Of a DNA stretch of 64,000 bases, positions 43,519-53,184 are shown one piece after another. The DNA is from Amycolatopsis sp. DSM 110486. Its GTDB lineage: Bacteria > Actinomycetota > Actinomycetes > Mycobacteriales > Pseudonocardiaceae. Numbering within the stretch: the stretch's first letter is position 1; each line of letters begins with the position of its first letter. The notes under the pieces are model-generated. The model searched no databases and was not told where the DNA came from. It saw nothing but the letters and a program-made list of their open reading frames with translations. The stretch is from NCBI RefSeq assembly GCF_019468465.1, contig NZ_CP080519.1:9789001-9853000 (forward strand). Reading direction: 5' to 3'. The position numbers and the translations under genes were made by a program.

Positions 43519-45282
43519 TCAGGCCTCCTTCACGTTCGTGCGGCCGACGGCGGGCCGAGACGCCCTGCGTTCCGAGGCCAGGCGCTGGACGGCACCGAGG
43601 CCGAGGTTGCGGGGGTTGGACAGGAACGTCGACTTCGACGTGGACACCATCGCCACCACAGGGTGCGTCACGAGGTAGACCACCACGAGGTCGAGCACCG
43701 TCGACATGCCGAGGGTGAACGCGAAGCCCTGCACGTCGCCGACCGCGATCACGTACAGGATCGCCGCGGCGAGGAAGCTCACCGCGTCGGACGCCAGGAT
43801 CGTGCGCCGGGCGCGAGCCCAGCCGCGCGGCACCGCGGACCGGAACGTCCGCCCTTCCCGGATCTCGTCCTTGAGCCGTTCGAAGTAGATGACGAACGAG
43901 TCCGCCGTGATGCCGATGGCGATGATCAGGCCGGCGATGCCGGCGAGGTCGAGCGTGTACCCGATCCACCGGCCGAGCAGCACCAGCACCGCGTAGACCA
44001 GCAGGCCGGACAGCGCCAGCGACAGGATCGTCAGGATGCCGAGCAGGCGGTAGTAGATCAGGCAGTAGATGAAGACCACGATCAGGCCGATCGCGCCGGC
44101 GAGCAGGCCCGCCTGCAGCGACGCGGAACCGAGCGTCGCCGACACCGTGGTGGCGTCGGACGAGTCGAACGAGAGCGGCAGCGAGCCGTACTTCAGGACG
44201 TCGGCGAGGTTCTTCGCGGTCGCCTGCGTGAACTGCCCGGTGATCTGCGTGTTGCCGCCGAGGATGGCGCCCTGGATGGTCGGCGCGGACACGACCTGGG
44301 TGTCGAGCACGAACGCGGCCTGCTGGCCGACGTTGGCCGCGGTGAAGTCACCCCAGGTCTTGCTGCCGGTGCCGTTGAACGTCAGGTCGACGATCCACTG
44401 GCCGCGCTGCTGGTCGTAGCCCGAGTTCGCGCCGGAGATCTCGGTGCCGGGCAGGAACTGCGGGCCGAGCACGTACTTCGTCGCGTCCTGGTCACCACAG
44501 GCGACCAGCGGCTTGTCCGAGAGGTCGTTGCCCTCGAGCGGGTCGGCGACGTTCGGCGCGCAGGTGAGCGAGGCCAGCGCGGCCTGCTGCGCGGCCTGCG
44601 CCTTGGCCTGGTCGTCCGAGGCCAGGTCCGGGTTCTGCCGGATCGCCTGCGCCTGCTGAATCGGCGTCTGCGCCTGGCCACCGGCCGCCGGCGTGTTCGA
44701 AGCCGGCGGAGCCGACGGCGTGGTGCTCGGCGGCTGCTGGGCCGGGGCACCGGCCGCGCCACCGCCGCCGTTCGGCGTGCTCGACGGCGCGCCCGTGGCG
44801 GACGGCGGGGCCGAGGGCGCACCGGAGGACGGCGGCGTGGAGGGAGTGCCCGAAGCCGGCGGGGCAGCCGGGTTGCCCGAGGCGGGCGGCGCGGCCGGGG
44901 CGTTCGGCTGCGAGGTGATGACCTTGCGGAAGCCGAGCTTCGCGGTCTGGCCGAGGGACTTCGCCTGGTCACCCTGCGCGCCCGGGACCGTGATGACGAC
45001 GTTGTTGCCGTCGAGCACGACCTCCGTGCCGGCGACACCGATGCCGTTCACGCGCTGTTCGATGATCTGGCGCGCCTGGTTCAGCGAGTCTCGCGTGGGC
45101 TGGCCGCCGTCCGGCGTCCGCGCGGTGAGCGTGACCCGGGTGCCGCCCTGCAGGTCGATGCCGAGCTTCGGCGTGGCCTTGCCGCTGCCGGTGAAGAACA
45201 CCAGGGCGTAGAGCACGACCACGATCAGGGCGAAGAAGGCGAGATAGCGTCCCGGGCGGAGATGCCCGGCCGATGGTGCCAC
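43519..45282 (-). CDS. secD: Protein translocase subunit SecD
   Basis: 587 aa. First helix, GIDLQGGTRVTLTARTPDGG, the large periplasmic domain, and the C-terminal helices with IAIGITADSFVIYFERLKDE. An insertion of about 100 residues of low-complexity Ala/Pro/Ser/Gly (about 128-215) sits in the periplasmic domain; a Pro-rich insert here is common in actinobacteria but this one is long. GAGGAG is ten bases before the GTG start. Confidence 0.95.
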   Translation of the reverse strand: MAPSAGHLRPGRYLAFFALIVVVLYALVFFTGSGKATPKLGIDLQGGTRVTLTARTPDGGQPTRDSLNQARQIIEQRVNGIGVAGTEVVLDGNNVVITVPGAQGDQAKSLGQTAKLGFRKVITSQPNAPAAPPASGNPAAPPASGTPSTPPSSGAPSAPPSATGAPSSTPNGGGGAAGAPAQQPPSTTPSAPPASNTPAAGGQAQTPIQQAQAIRQNPDLASDDQAKAQAAQQAALASLTCAPNVADPLEGNDLSDKPLVACGDQDATKYVLGPQFLPGTEISGANSGYDQQRGQWIVDLTFNGTGSKTWGDFTAANVGQQAAFVLDTQVVSAPTIQGAILGGNTQITGQFTQATAKNLADVLKYGSLPLSFDSSDATTVSATLGSASLQAGLLAGAIGLIVVFIYCLIYYRLLGILTILSLALSGLLVYAVLVLLGRWIGYTLDLAGIAGLIIAIGITADSFVIYFERLKDEIREGRTFRSAVPRGWARARRTILASDAVSFLAAAILYVIAVGDVQGFAFTLGMSTVLDLVVVYLVTHPVVAMVSTSKSTFLSNPRNLGLGAVQRLASERRASRPAVGRTNVKEA

Positions 45283-45386
45283 GGTGCTTCGGTCTCCTCG
45301 GACTGGGTGGACCCCAACTGGTTCGGTGAGCGAGCCGGGACGGTGCTCCCGGCACGCTGCTGGGCATGACTATGGCGGCGGACACG

Positions 45387-45420
45387 CACGCAGCACCGAG
45401 ACAGTACTCGGTGCTGCGTG
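45387..45420. other. Perfect 14-bp stem-loop between yajC and secD
   Basis: CACGCAGCACCGAG (45387-45400) and CTCGGTGCTGCGTG (45407-45420) are exact reverse complements around ACAGTA. There is no T tract. It may stabilise or split the yajC-secD transcript, or terminate partially. Confidence 0.6.
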
Positions 45421-45487
45421 AGCCCTGCGTTCGCCCGTACCGACTTTCGTCGGCTACGCGCGTGTCACTGCCCGGGGAAGAAGCAGG

Positions 45488-45910
45488 TCACTTCTTGCCG
45501 TGCTCCAGCGGGGGCGCGATCTGCGCACCGGACTTCTCGCCCTCGTCCTCGATGGACTCCTGGGCCGGCGCCTCGGCGGTGGTCGAAGCGACGCCGCCGA
45601 CGGTGTCGTCGGAGTCCGTCTCCACCTCGGTCTCGTCGTTCTCGACGGCCGGCTGCACCTTCTCGCGGACCGCGATTCGCAGCCACGTGGTGACGACGCC
45701 CGGGGCGATCTCGATGTCGATGGTGTCGTCGCCGGAAGCGTCGGCGACGGTGCCGTAGAGACCCGAGGTGGTCATCACGCGGTCGCCGGGGGCGATGCTC
45801 TTCTGCAGGTCCTGCTGGGCTGCCTGCTGCTTCTTCTGCTTGCGGGTACCGAGGACGAGCGGCACGGCCACCACGACCAGCAGCAGCAACGGCAGCAGTA
45901 AGTTGTTCAT
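45488..45910 (-). CDS. yajC: Preprotein translocase subunit YajC
   Basis: 140 aa. One N-terminal helix (LLLPLLLLVVVAVPLVLGTR), the YajC domain (SIAPGDRVMTTSGLYGTVAD, DIEIAPGVVTTWLRIAVREK) and an acidic disordered tail. It assists the SecDF complex. ATG 45910 has GGAG at six-base spacing. It precedes secD by 205 bp with a stem-loop in between. Confidence 0.93.
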   Translation of the reverse strand: MNNLLLPLLLLVVVAVPLVLGTRKQKKQQAAQQDLQKSIAPGDRVMTTSGLYGTVADASGDDTIDIEIAPGVVTTWLRIAVREKVQPAVENDETEVETDSDDTVGGVASTTAEAPAQESIEDEGEKSGAQIAPPLEHGKK

Positions 45911-46054
45911 GACTCTCCATTCGACGGACGTCACGTCGTCGGTGCTTACGTCCGGTTTTGACGGATGTGCTGTCTTCGAGTGTGCCAGGTGCTCGCGAAA
46001 TCGCCAGCACCCACCGTCCGTTGCGCTCCCGCCGGCCGGTGTCCGACGTCCCCG

Positions 46055-47128
46055 TCAGCCCTGGTCGAACAACGAGGGACCGCCCTGGTCCGGCCGCCCT
46101 GCCTCAGGCGGCGGCACCAGGCCGAGGTGCTCCCACGCGGCCGCGGTCGCGACCCGGCCACGCGGAGTGCGGGCGAGCATACCCGCGCGGACCAGGTAGG
46201 GCTCGCACACCTCTTCCACCGTGGTCGCCTCCTCACCGACGGAGACGGCGAGCGTCGAGATGCCGACCGGTCCCCCGCCGAACGAGCGGGTCAGCGCGCT
46301 GAGCACGGCCCGGTCCAGCCGGTCGAGGCCCAGTTCGTCCACGTCGTAGACCTTCAGCGCCGCCCGGGCGACGTCAATGGTCACGTTGCCGTCGGCGCGG
46401 ACCTCCGCGTAGTCGCGGACGCGGCGCAGCAGACGGTTCGCGATCCGGGGCGTGCCGCGCGAGCGGCGGGCGATCTCCGAACAGCCGTCACGGTCGATGG
46501 GGATGTCGAGGATCGTCGCGGCGCGGCGCACGACGAGCTCCAGCTCGGCGTCGGTGTAGAACTCCATCTGGCCGGTGAAGCCGAAGCGGTCGCGCAGCGG
46601 CCCGGTGAGCGAGCCCGACCGTGTGGTGGCCCCGACCAGCGTGAACGGCGCGATCTCGAGCGGGATGCTCGTGGCGCCCGGCCCCTTGCCGACCACGACG
46701 TCGACGCGGAAGTCCTCCATCGCGAGGTACAGCATCTCCTCGGCGGGCCGGGCGATGCGGTGGATCTCGTCGATGAAGAGCACGTCGCCGGGCGCGAGGT
46801 TCGACAGCATCGCGGCCAGGTCGCCCGCGCGTTCCAGCGCCGGACCGGACGTGATGCGGATGGCCGCGCCGAGCTCTGCGGCCACGATCATCGCCATGCT
46901 CGTCTTGCCGAGCCCCGGTGGACCGGACAGCAGCACGTGGTCGGGCGGCACCCCACGGCGGCGGGCGCTCTCGAGCACCAGCTCCAGCTGCTCGCGCACG
47001 CGGGGCTGGCCCACGAACTCGTCGAGCTTGCGCGGCCGCAGGGTCGTCTCGACCTCGCGTTCGCCGTTCTGCGAGAGAGCGGAGAGTGTCTCGTCGTCCG
47101 CTTCGAACTCCGTCACTTCGTGGTCCAT
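46055..47128 (-). CDS. ruvB: Holliday junction branch migration helicase RuvB
   Basis: 357 aa AAA+ ATPase. Walker [12 protein letters not shown], Walker [21 protein letters not shown], sensor 1 [18 protein letters not shown] and a C-terminal winged helix. It drives branch migration with RuvA. Last gene of ruvCAB, 3 bp after ruvA. Confidence 0.97.
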   Translation of the reverse strand: MDHEVTEFEADDETLSALSQNGEREVETTLRPRKLDEFVGQPRVREQLELVLESARRRGVPPDHVLLSGPPGLGKTSMAMIVAAELGAAIRITSGPALERAGDLAAMLSNLAPGDVLFIDEIHRIARPAEEMLYLAMEDFRVDVVVGKGPGATSIPLEIAPFTLVGATTRSGSLTGPLRDRFGFTGQMEFYTDAELELVVRRAATILDIPIDRDGCSEIARRSRGTPRIANRLLRRVRDYAEVRADGNVTIDVARAALKVYDVDELGLDRLDRAVLSALTRSFGGGPVGISTLAVSVGEEATTVEEVCEPYLVRAGMLARTPRGRVATAAAWEHLGLVPPPEAGRPDQGGPSLFDQG

Positions 47129-47131
47129 CGG

Positions 47132-47728
47132 CTACCGCTTGCGCCCGAGGGTGGCCAGCGCCGAGCGCAGCACCGTGGCGGTGGTGTGCCCGTCGCCCTC
47201 GGCCAGCACGCGGTCCACCGCCTGCTCGGCCTGCTTGGCCGGGAAACCCAGTCCTGCCAACGCTTCCACGACCTCGGCGCGCAGCGCGCCGGGCGCGGAC
47301 ACGGCCGGCACCTCGCCGGTGCCGCCGAGCGCGGTGACCTTGTCGCGCAGTTCGAGGCTGAGCCGTTCGGCGCCCTTGCGGCCGATGCCGGGCACCTGCG
47401 TGAGGACGGTGATGTTGCCTTCGACGAGCGCGGCGCGCAGCTTGTCGGGCTCCAGCACGGCGAGCGTGGCGAGCGCGAGCCGCGGTCCGATGCCCGACAC
47501 GGTCTGCAGCAGGCCGAACAGCTCGCGCGCGTCGTCGTCGGCGAACCCGAACAGGGTCAGCGAGTCCTCGCGCACGACCAGCGCGGTGTGCAGCCGCACC
47601 TGCTCGCCGCGGCGCAGCGTCGCGAGCGTCGCCGGGGTGGCCTGCACGGCGAAGCCCATGCCGCCGACCTCGACCACGACGTGGTCCAGGCCGACGGACA
47701 GCACTTCACCGCGTACGGAGGAGATCAT
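47132..47728 (-). CDS. ruvA: Holliday junction DNA-binding protein RuvA
   Basis: 198 aa. OB-fold domain ([20 protein letters not shown]), tandem helix-hairpin-helix ([40 protein letters not shown]) and the C-terminal RuvB-contacting domain. The ATG overlaps the ruvC stop (ATGA). Confidence 0.97.
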   Translation of the reverse strand: MISSVRGEVLSVGLDHVVVEVGGMGFAVQATPATLATLRRGEQVRLHTALVVREDSLTLFGFADDDARELFGLLQTVSGIGPRLALATLAVLEPDKLRAALVEGNITVLTQVPGIGRKGAERLSLELRDKVTALGGTGEVPAVSAPGALRAEVVEALAGLGFPAKQAEQAVDRVLAEGDGHTTATVLRSALATLGRKR

Positions 47729-48366
47729 CGGGGTGCTCCAGTGTCGTCCAGCTTGCTCGGGGTCCGGCGGGCCGCGCGCCGCACCGGGGTGCGGGTGGCG
47801 GCGCCCGCCTGTTTCGCGGCGGCCGCCAGCTTGGCCTTGTGCGCGCGGGCCAGCTCGGCCGCGCGCGCCTCGGCCTCGGCGAGGCGAACCCGCATCGGCT
47901 CGCGCCAGAGGTGGCAGATGGCGAGCGCCAACGCGTCGGCCGCGTCGGCGGGGTGCGGCTTCACCTCGAGGTTGAGCAGGCGCATCACCATACCGGTGAC
48001 CTGCGCCTTGTCCGCGCGGCCCGACCCGGTGACCGCGGCCTTGACCTCGCTCGGGGTGTGGAACACGACCGGCAGCCCGCGCCGCGCCGCGGCCAGCGCG
48101 ACGACGCCGCCCGCCTGCGCGGTGCCCATGGCCGTGCGGACGTTGTGCTGCGCGAACACGCGCTCGACGGCGATCGCCTCGGGCTTGTAGCGGTCCAGCC
48201 AGACCTCGACCTCGTCGGCGATGCCGAGGAGCCGGTGGGCGAGATCGTCCTCCGGCGGGGTGCGCACGACACCGACGGCCACCGCGCGGACGACCCGGCC
48301 CTTGCCACCGTCGACCACGCCGAGACCGCACCTGGTCAGACCGGGGTCGACCCCGAGCACCCGCAC
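47725..48366 (-). CDS. ruvC: Crossover junction endodeoxyribonuclease RuvC
   Basis: 213 aa. Acidic catalytic residues lie in [24 protein letters not shown] and [14 protein letters not shown]. It resolves Holliday junctions. A basic Ala/Lys-rich tail of about 40 aa extends beyond the core, longer than in E. coli. GTG start with AAGGAG five bases upstream. Confidence 0.96.
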   Translation of the reverse strand: MRVLGVDPGLTRCGLGVVDGGKGRVVRAVAVGVVRTPPEDDLAHRLLGIADEVEVWLDRYKPEAIAVERVFAQHNVRTAMGTAQAGGVVALAAARRGLPVVFHTPSEVKAAVTGSGRADKAQVTGMVMRLLNLEVKPHPADAADALALAICHLWREPMRVRLAEAEARAAELARAHKAKLAAAAKQAGAATRTPVRRAARRTPSKLDDTGAPR

Positions 48367-48440
48367 ACCTTCTCCTTCGCCCGCACGAACATCCGTTCGA
48401 CGTGCAGGCTACTGGGCCGGGGCCCGGCAGGATGGGCGCC

Positions 48441-48887
48441 ATGCCGCAGCCACCGGAATTCATCCGCCACCTGGGTCTGTCGCCGCTGCCCGTCGAAGGC
48501 GGCCTCTTCGCGCAGAGCTGGCGTTCCGAAGAGGGGTCCGCGATCTACTACCTGCTGGTGGCGCCGCAGTTCTCGGCGCCACACCGGTTGGACCGCGTCG
48601 AAATCTTCGTGCACCACGCCGGGGCGCCGGGGCGGATGCTGCTCCTGCACCCGGACGGCATGGTGACGCGGCCGGTGCTGGGCACCGACGTCGCCGCGGG
48701 CGAACGGCCGCAGGTCGTGGTCCCCGCCGGGACGTGGCAGGCGACAGTACCGCTGGGCGAGTGGTCTCTGCTCGGCACCGTGGTGGTGCCGCCCTACACC
48801 GACGACTGCGTGGAGTTCGCCGACGTCGAGACGCTCGCCGCGCGGTTTCCCGCCGCCGCAGCGGATCTCAGGGACTTGCCGCGGTGA
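48441..48887 (+). CDS. Cupin DUF985 family protein
   Basis: 148 aa. The single cupin barrel follows the DUF985 pattern: [37 protein letters not shown] with [20 protein letters not shown], and [20 protein letters not shown]. Metal-binding His residues of the cupin motif are partly kept. Function unknown, possibly sugar-related. ATG 48432 is an alternative start. It is read against the surrounding ruv-yebC backbone. Confidence 0.82.
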   Translation: MPQPPEFIRHLGLSPLPVEGGLFAQSWRSEEGSAIYYLLVAPQFSAPHRLDRVEIFVHHAGAPGRMLLLHPDGMVTRPVLGTDVAAGERPQVVVPAGTWQATVPLGEWSLLGTVVVPPYTDDCVEFADVETLAARFPAAAADLRDLPR

Positions 48888-48939
48888 TCAGCGGCCGGTG
48901 ATGATCAGGGCCGGTGATCAGGCGCCGGTGATCAGGGCC
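48881..48939. repeat. Short tandem repeat with four TGATCA units
   Basis: TGATCA occurs at 48885, 48902, 48915 and 48929, each within a GCCGGTGATCAGG-like unit. It spans the stop of the cupin gene and the space before the convergent DUF4262 stop. It looks like replication slippage. Confidence 0.7.
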
Positions 48940-49453
48940 CGTCGACGCCCGGGGTCCAACTCTCGGGCACACCGCTTTCGGTGAGCACCGGCTGCCACTC
49001 GGAGAAGCCCTCGGGAGCCGTGTCCTGCCAGGGGAAGTGCCCGTCGGCCGTGGCGACGACGACCTGCAGCGCCGGGAAGTCGCCGTCGGGGTAGACGAGG
49101 AACGCCGACCCGAAAAACTCCGGGTAGTGGCCTTTGGCGACGCGTTCGAAAACGACGGCGCTGCCCTGGAAGAAGTCGTCGTAGCGTTTGCCGACCTCGA
49201 AGATCTCGCCGTTGGCCGCGCGGTCGACGTACGCGTCGAGCAGGATCGGGCCCAGATCGCCGGGCAGGCCGACGACCACGACTTCCGGCACGTTGTGCAG
49301 CGCCCACGCGCAGGCGGTGAAGCAGAAGCCGGCGCCTTGATCGTCCTGCGGGACCGCGATGACCGCGTTACCCCGTTCCTTCGCTTGGGATTCGATCCAG
49401 TCGATCAGGCGCTGCTCTTCGGCGGTGAGGGCTGAGGTCGTCACGGCGGTCAT
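48932..49453 (-). CDS. DUF4262 domain protein
   Basis: 173 aa. ERGNAVIAVPQDDQGAGFCF, TACAWALHNVPEVVVVGLPG and FVDRA-like DAYVDRAANGEIFEVGKRYD match the DUF4262 pattern; VVVATADGHFPWQDTAPEGF is near the end. Function unknown. ATG 49453 is chosen because the region upstream is not conserved in character. It is separated from yebC by a terminator. Confidence 0.8.
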   Translation of the reverse strand: MTAVTTSALTAEEQRLIDWIESQAKERGNAVIAVPQDDQGAGFCFTACAWALHNVPEVVVVGLPGDLGPILLDAYVDRAANGEIFEVGKRYDDFFQGSAVVFERVAKGHYPEFFGSAFLVYPDGDFPALQVVVATADGHFPWQDTAPEGFSEWQPVLTESGVPESWTPGVDGP

Positions 49454-49545
49454 TGTGCCGCACCCGCGCGGTTGAGCCCAGTACCGACAGCCGCGAATTT
49501 CCGGGCACAGCAAGGAATCCGACTACGCTCCGCTGATCGCATGAG

Positions 49546-49595
49546 AAACGGCCCCGGCCGGACGCGGATTCTCCCGCGCTCGACCGGGGCCGTTT
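49546..49595 (-). terminator. Terminator downstream of yebC
   Basis: AAACGGCCCCGG (49546-49557) pairs with CCGGGGCCGTTT (49584-49595), a perfect 12-bp stem. On the minus strand it ends in GTTTCTC. It lies 70 bp after the yebC stop. Confidence 0.75.
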
Positions 49596-49664
49596 GCCGG
49601 CACGCTCTACTCTCGGTGTGCCGCCGAAATCCCTTGCCGCGGCGGGAAAACCGCCGCACCGTCG

Positions 49665-50420
49665 TCAGTCGACGGACGCCATGACCTCATCGGACACATC
49701 GAAGTTCGCGTACACGTTCTGCACGTCGTCGCAGTCCTCGAGCGCGTCGATCAGCTTGAAGACCTTCCTCGCGCCGTCGACGTCCAGCGGCACCGAGACC
49801 GTCGGGAGGAACGTGAGCTCCGCCGACTCGTACTCGAACCCGGCCTCCTGCAGCGCCTTGCGCACCGGCACCAGGTCGCCGCCCTCGGAGACGATCTCGA
49901 AGCTCTCGTCGAGGTCGTTGACCTCCTCGGCGCCCGCGTCGAGCACGACCATGAGCACGTCGTCCTCGCTCGCCTCGCCCTTGGGCATGATCACGACGCC
50001 CTTGCGGTTGAACATGTAGGCGACGGAGCCCGGGTCGGCCAGCGAGCCGTTGTTGCGCGTGAGCGCGGTCCGGACCTCCATGGCGGCGCGGTTTTTGTTG
50101 TCGGTGAGGCACTCGATCAGCACCGCCACGCCGTTGGGCCCGTAGCCCTCGTACGTGATGTTCTGCCAGTCGGCGCCGCCGGCCTCTTCACCGCCGCCGC
50201 GCTTGCGCGCGCGCTCGATGTTGTCCTGCGGGACCGAGTTCTTCTTCGCCTTCTGGATGGCGTCGTAGAGCGTGGGGTTGCCGTCGGGGTCCCCACCGCC
50301 GGTGCCGGTCCGGGCGGCCACCTCGATGTTCTTGATCAGCCGGGCGAAGAGCTTGCCACGCTTCGCGTCGAGGTTGGCCTTCTTGTGCTTCGTCGTGGCC
50401 CACTTGGAGTGGCCGCTCAT
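49665..50420 (-). CDS. yebC: YebC/PmpR family protein
   Basis: 251 aa. N-terminal [20 protein letters not shown] and the GRGGGDP-like [20 protein letters not shown] are diagnostic. Family members act as transcriptional regulators and, by recent work, as translation factors for proline-rich stretches. It lies in the conserved pdxT-yebC-ruvC neighbourhood. Confidence 0.95.
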   Translation of the reverse strand: MSGHSKWATTKHKKANLDAKRGKLFARLIKNIEVAARTGTGGGDPDGNPTLYDAIQKAKKNSVPQDNIERARKRGGGEEAGGADWQNITYEGYGPNGVAVLIECLTDNKNRAAMEVRTALTRNNGSLADPGSVAYMFNRKGVVIMPKGEASEDDVLMVVLDAGAEEVNDLDESFEIVSEGGDLVPVRKALQEAGFEYESAELTFLPTVSVPLDVDGARKVFKLIDALEDCDDVQNVYANFDVSDEVMASVD

Positions 50421-50480
50421 CTTTCCTCCATTTGTTCCGCGTACCCCCGACTCGCGTCGCGCGCACGCCGCAATCCCTGC

Positions 50481-51140
50481 TCAGGCTTCTCGCACGAGCT
50501 CGACGAACAACCGGTGCACCCGCTCGTCCCCGGTGATCTCCGGGTGGAACGCCGTGGCCAGCACCGACCCCTGCCGGACGGCGACGATCCTAGCCTCGGG
50601 CTCACCGACCGCGGGATCTTCGGGCACCGAGTCTCCCGGCACGAGCGCCGCCGGCACGGTGGCCAGCACCTCGACGCCCGCCCCCGCCTTCTCGACCCAC
50701 GGGGCCCGGATGAAGACCGCGTGCACGGGCCCGCCTTCGACACCCGCGAAGTCGAGATCCACCTCGAACGAGTCGACCTGCCTGCCGAACGCGTTGCGCC
50801 GGACGACCACGTCGAGCCCGCCGAGCTGCTGCTGGTCCGGGCGCCCGTCGAGCGCCTGGCGCGCCAGCAGGATCAACCCGGCGCACGAGCCGAAGGCGGG
50901 CATCCCGTCCGCGATCCGCGCTCGCAGCGGCTCGAGCAGCTCGAAGCTCTCCAGCAGCCGCGACATGGTGGTGGACTCCCCGCCGGGGAGCACCAGGCCG
51001 TCCACTTCGGACAGCTCCGCCTCGCGGCGCACGGGCACGGCGTGCGCACCCGCGCGCTCCAGCATCGCGACGTGCTCGCGCACGGCGCCCTGCAGGGCGA
51101 GCACACCGACTGTCGGCCGTGCTCCCGAAGCTGTCGCCAC
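50481..51140 (-). CDS. pdxT: Pyridoxal 5'-phosphate synthase glutaminase subunit PdxT
   Basis: 219 aa class I glutaminase. [37 protein letters not shown], nucleophile Cys in [13 protein letters not shown] and the His-Glu pair in [10 protein letters not shown]. It feeds ammonia to PdxS for vitamin B6 synthesis. GGGAGGTCGG precedes the GTG start. Unusually, pdxS lies on the opposite strand 450 bp away. Confidence 0.96.
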   Translation of the reverse strand: MATASGARPTVGVLALQGAVREHVAMLERAGAHAVPVRREAELSEVDGLVLPGGESTTMSRLLESFELLEPLRARIADGMPAFGSCAGLILLARQALDGRPDQQQLGGLDVVVRRNAFGRQVDSFEVDLDFAGVEGGPVHAVFIRAPWVEKAGAGVEVLATVPAALVPGDSVPEDPAVGEPEARIVAVRQGSVLATAFHPEITGDERVHRLFVELVREA

Positions 51141-51594
51141 CCGACCTCCCGAAAGACGTTCTGCTCAGCTTAGGGGGACGCCTCGCGGGCCTCCCGGCCA
51201 GGTCAGCGGGCGGTCGGCCGGCTGTCACCCACCCGAGGGACCGGGCCGGCCACCGGACTCCGGCGCCGACAAGTGGCCTTCCCGAAACGTCGCCGAGTGG
51301 CCACCTCGAGGGGGATCTTGCCGGAGCTCACGACACCCACCGGCCGGACAGCACCGGGAATCCGCGAAGCGACCCCCATCCGTACCTCCAGGGTACCCCG
51401 TCGGCACCGGCGCAGGTCAGCGTCGATCCGGCGGCACGTGACGCGGCCGACACCGCCCCGCGGCGACCGGATCCGCAGGTGGTGGCCACTCGGAAAGTGG
51501 ACTGCCGAGATAGCCGGGCACTGGCCTGGTTCACCGGTCCACCACACCCCTACGCTCGAAGGTGCAGGAGTCCGTCCCGAGAAAGGCCCCCGAA
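51141..51594. other. pdxT-pdxS divergent region with long-range inverted repeat
   Basis: CCGAGTGGCCACC (51293-51305) and GGTGGCCACTCGG (51481-51493) are exact inverted copies about 175 bp apart. A -10 candidate TACGCT lies at 51551-51556. GTACCTCCAGGGTAC (51391-51405) is a shorter inverted repeat. No credible gene. Confidence 0.6.
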
Positions 51595-52509
51595 GTGTCC
51601 GAGCAGCAGACCACCCCCGAACCCCAGTCCGTCACCGGCACCGCCAAGGTCAAGCGCGGCATGGCGGAGATGCTCAAGGGCGGCGTGATCATGGACGTGG
51701 TCACCGCCGAGCAGGCGAAGATCGCCGAGGACGCCGGCGCGGTCGCGGTCATGGCGCTCGAGCGCGTGCCCGCCGACATCCGCGCCCAGGGCGGCGTCGC
51801 TCGCATGAGCGACCCGGACCTGATCGACGGCATCATCGAGACCGTCTCGATCCCGGTCATGGCAAAGGCCCGCATCGGCCACTTCGTCGAGGCGCAGGTG
51901 CTGCAGTCGCTCGGCGTCGACTACATCGACGAGTCCGAGGTGCTCACGCCCGCCGACTACGCCAACCACATCGACAAGTGGGCCTTCACCGTCCCCTTCG
52001 TCTGCGGCGCGACCAACCTGGGCGAAGCGCTGCGCCGTATCACCGAGGGCGCGGCGATGATCCGGTCCAAGGGCGAGGCCGGCACCGGTGACGTCTCCAA
52101 CGCCACGACCCACATGCGCCAGATCCGCGCCGAGATTCGCAAGCTGTCCTCACTGCCCGAGGACGAGCTGTTCGTCGCGGCGAAGGAGCTGCAGGCACCG
52201 TACGAGCTGGTCAAGGAGGTCGCGCAGAACGGCAAGCTGCCGGTGGTGCTCTTCACCGCGGGCGGCATCGCGACCCCGGCCGACGCGGCGATGATGATGC
52301 AGCTCGGCGCCGAGGGCGTGTTCGTGGGCTCGGGCATCTTCAAGTCCGGCAACCCCGCGCAGCGCGCCGAGGCCATCGTCAAGGCGACGACGTTCTACGA
52401 CGACCCCGACGTGCTGGCCAAAGTCTCGCGCGGCCTCGGCGAGGCGATGGTGGGCATCAACGTCGAGGAGCTGGCGGAGCCGCACCGGCTCGCCGAGCGC
52501 GGCTGGTAA
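51595..52509 (+). CDS. pdxS: Pyridoxal 5'-phosphate synthase lyase subunit PdxS
   Basis: 304 aa (beta/alpha)8 barrel. [20 protein letters not shown], the catalytic lysines in [20 protein letters not shown] and [20 protein letters not shown] with [11 protein letters not shown]. It condenses ribose 5-phosphate, glyceraldehyde 3-phosphate and ammonia into PLP. GTG 51595 fits the usual N-terminal length. GTG 51562 lies five bases after TACGCT and could be a leaderless alternative adding 11 residues. Confidence 0.95.
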   Translation: MSEQQTTPEPQSVTGTAKVKRGMAEMLKGGVIMDVVTAEQAKIAEDAGAVAVMALERVPADIRAQGGVARMSDPDLIDGIIETVSIPVMAKARIGHFVEAQVLQSLGVDYIDESEVLTPADYANHIDKWAFTVPFVCGATNLGEALRRITEGAAMIRSKGEAGTGDVSNATTHMRQIRAEIRKLSSLPEDELFVAAKELQAPYELVKEVAQNGKLPVVLFTAGGIATPADAAMMMQLGAEGVFVGSGIFKSGNPAQRAEAIVKATTFYDDPDVLAKVSRGLGEAMVGINVEELAEPHRLAERGW

Positions 52510-52550
52510 GCCCCGGGTTTTTCACCACCGGTTTTTCACGAGTACTCCTT

Positions 52551-53129
52551 TCACGAGTACTCCGAGATCTCCACCCCGAACGTGCCGGCCTCCAGCGCCT
52601 CGAAGATGTGCGGCACGTCCCCGGGGTAGCAGATGTAGTCGCCGGGCAGCAGCTCGACCGGGTCGTCGCGCACGCCGACGCGGGCCCGTCCGGCGCAGAT
52701 CACGATGTGCTCGACCACGCCGTTCATGTGCGGATCCGACCTGCGCGGAGTGCCCGGCTCCGCGCGGATCACGTACATGTCCCGGCGCGCCGAGGGCGGG
52801 CACGCGGACAGCAGCGTGCACGCGTAGTCGGCGTGCTCGGCGAACACCGTCGGCCCCTTGCCCGCGCGGATCACGCGGACCTGGGGCCGTTGGGGTTCCA
52901 CGAGCCGGGAGAACGGCACGTCGAGCGCCACGCCGAGGGCCCACAGCGTCTCCACGCTCGGGTTGCCCGAGCCGGACTCCAGCTGCGACAGCGTCGACTT
53001 CGCCAGGCCTGCGCGGCGCGCGACCTCGGTGAGCGACAGGCCCGCACGGGTGCGCTCGCGGCGCAGCGACGCGGCGATGATCTCCAGCGGCGCGCCGGTG
53101 GTCTCCTGCGACATGCGTGTTCGCTCCAT
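52551..53129 (-). CDS. XRE family regulator with C-terminal cupin domain
   Basis: 192 aa. HTH_3 domain (about 17-75; ERTRAGLSLTEVARRAGLAK, STLSQLESGSGNPSVETLWA) and a cupin domain (about 120-190; PHMNGVVEHIVICAGRARVG, GDYICYPGDVPHIFEALEAG). ATG 53129 has GGAAAG just upstream; ATG 53114 is possible. It is divergent from azlCD and probably represses it in response to an amino acid. A GTTCG-N6-CGAAC site lies in the shared promoter. Confidence 0.92.
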   Translation of the reverse strand: MERTRMSQETTGAPLEIIAASLRRERTRAGLSLTEVARRAGLAKSTLSQLESGSGNPSVETLWALGVALDVPFSRLVEPQRPQVRVIRAGKGPTVFAEHADYACTLLSACPPSARRDMYVIRAEPGTPRRSDPHMNGVVEHIVICAGRARVGVRDDPVELLPGDYICYPGDVPHIFEALEAGTFGVEISEYS

Positions 53130-53139
53130 CAGTCTTTCC

Positions 53140-53155
53140 GTTCGCCTTGACGAAC
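53140..53155. promoter_or_regulatory. Operator candidate in the XRE-azlC divergent promoter
   Basis: GTTCGCCTTGACGAAC has arms GTTCG/CGAAC and includes TTGACG, a -35 for azlC. Flanking GTGTTCGC (53117-53124) and GCGAACAC (53199-53206) form a wider inverted pair with the same core, suggesting several regulator sites. Confidence 0.55.
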
Positions 53156-53184
53156 ACCCGGTCTTGTGTTCAGCATAAGGCACT

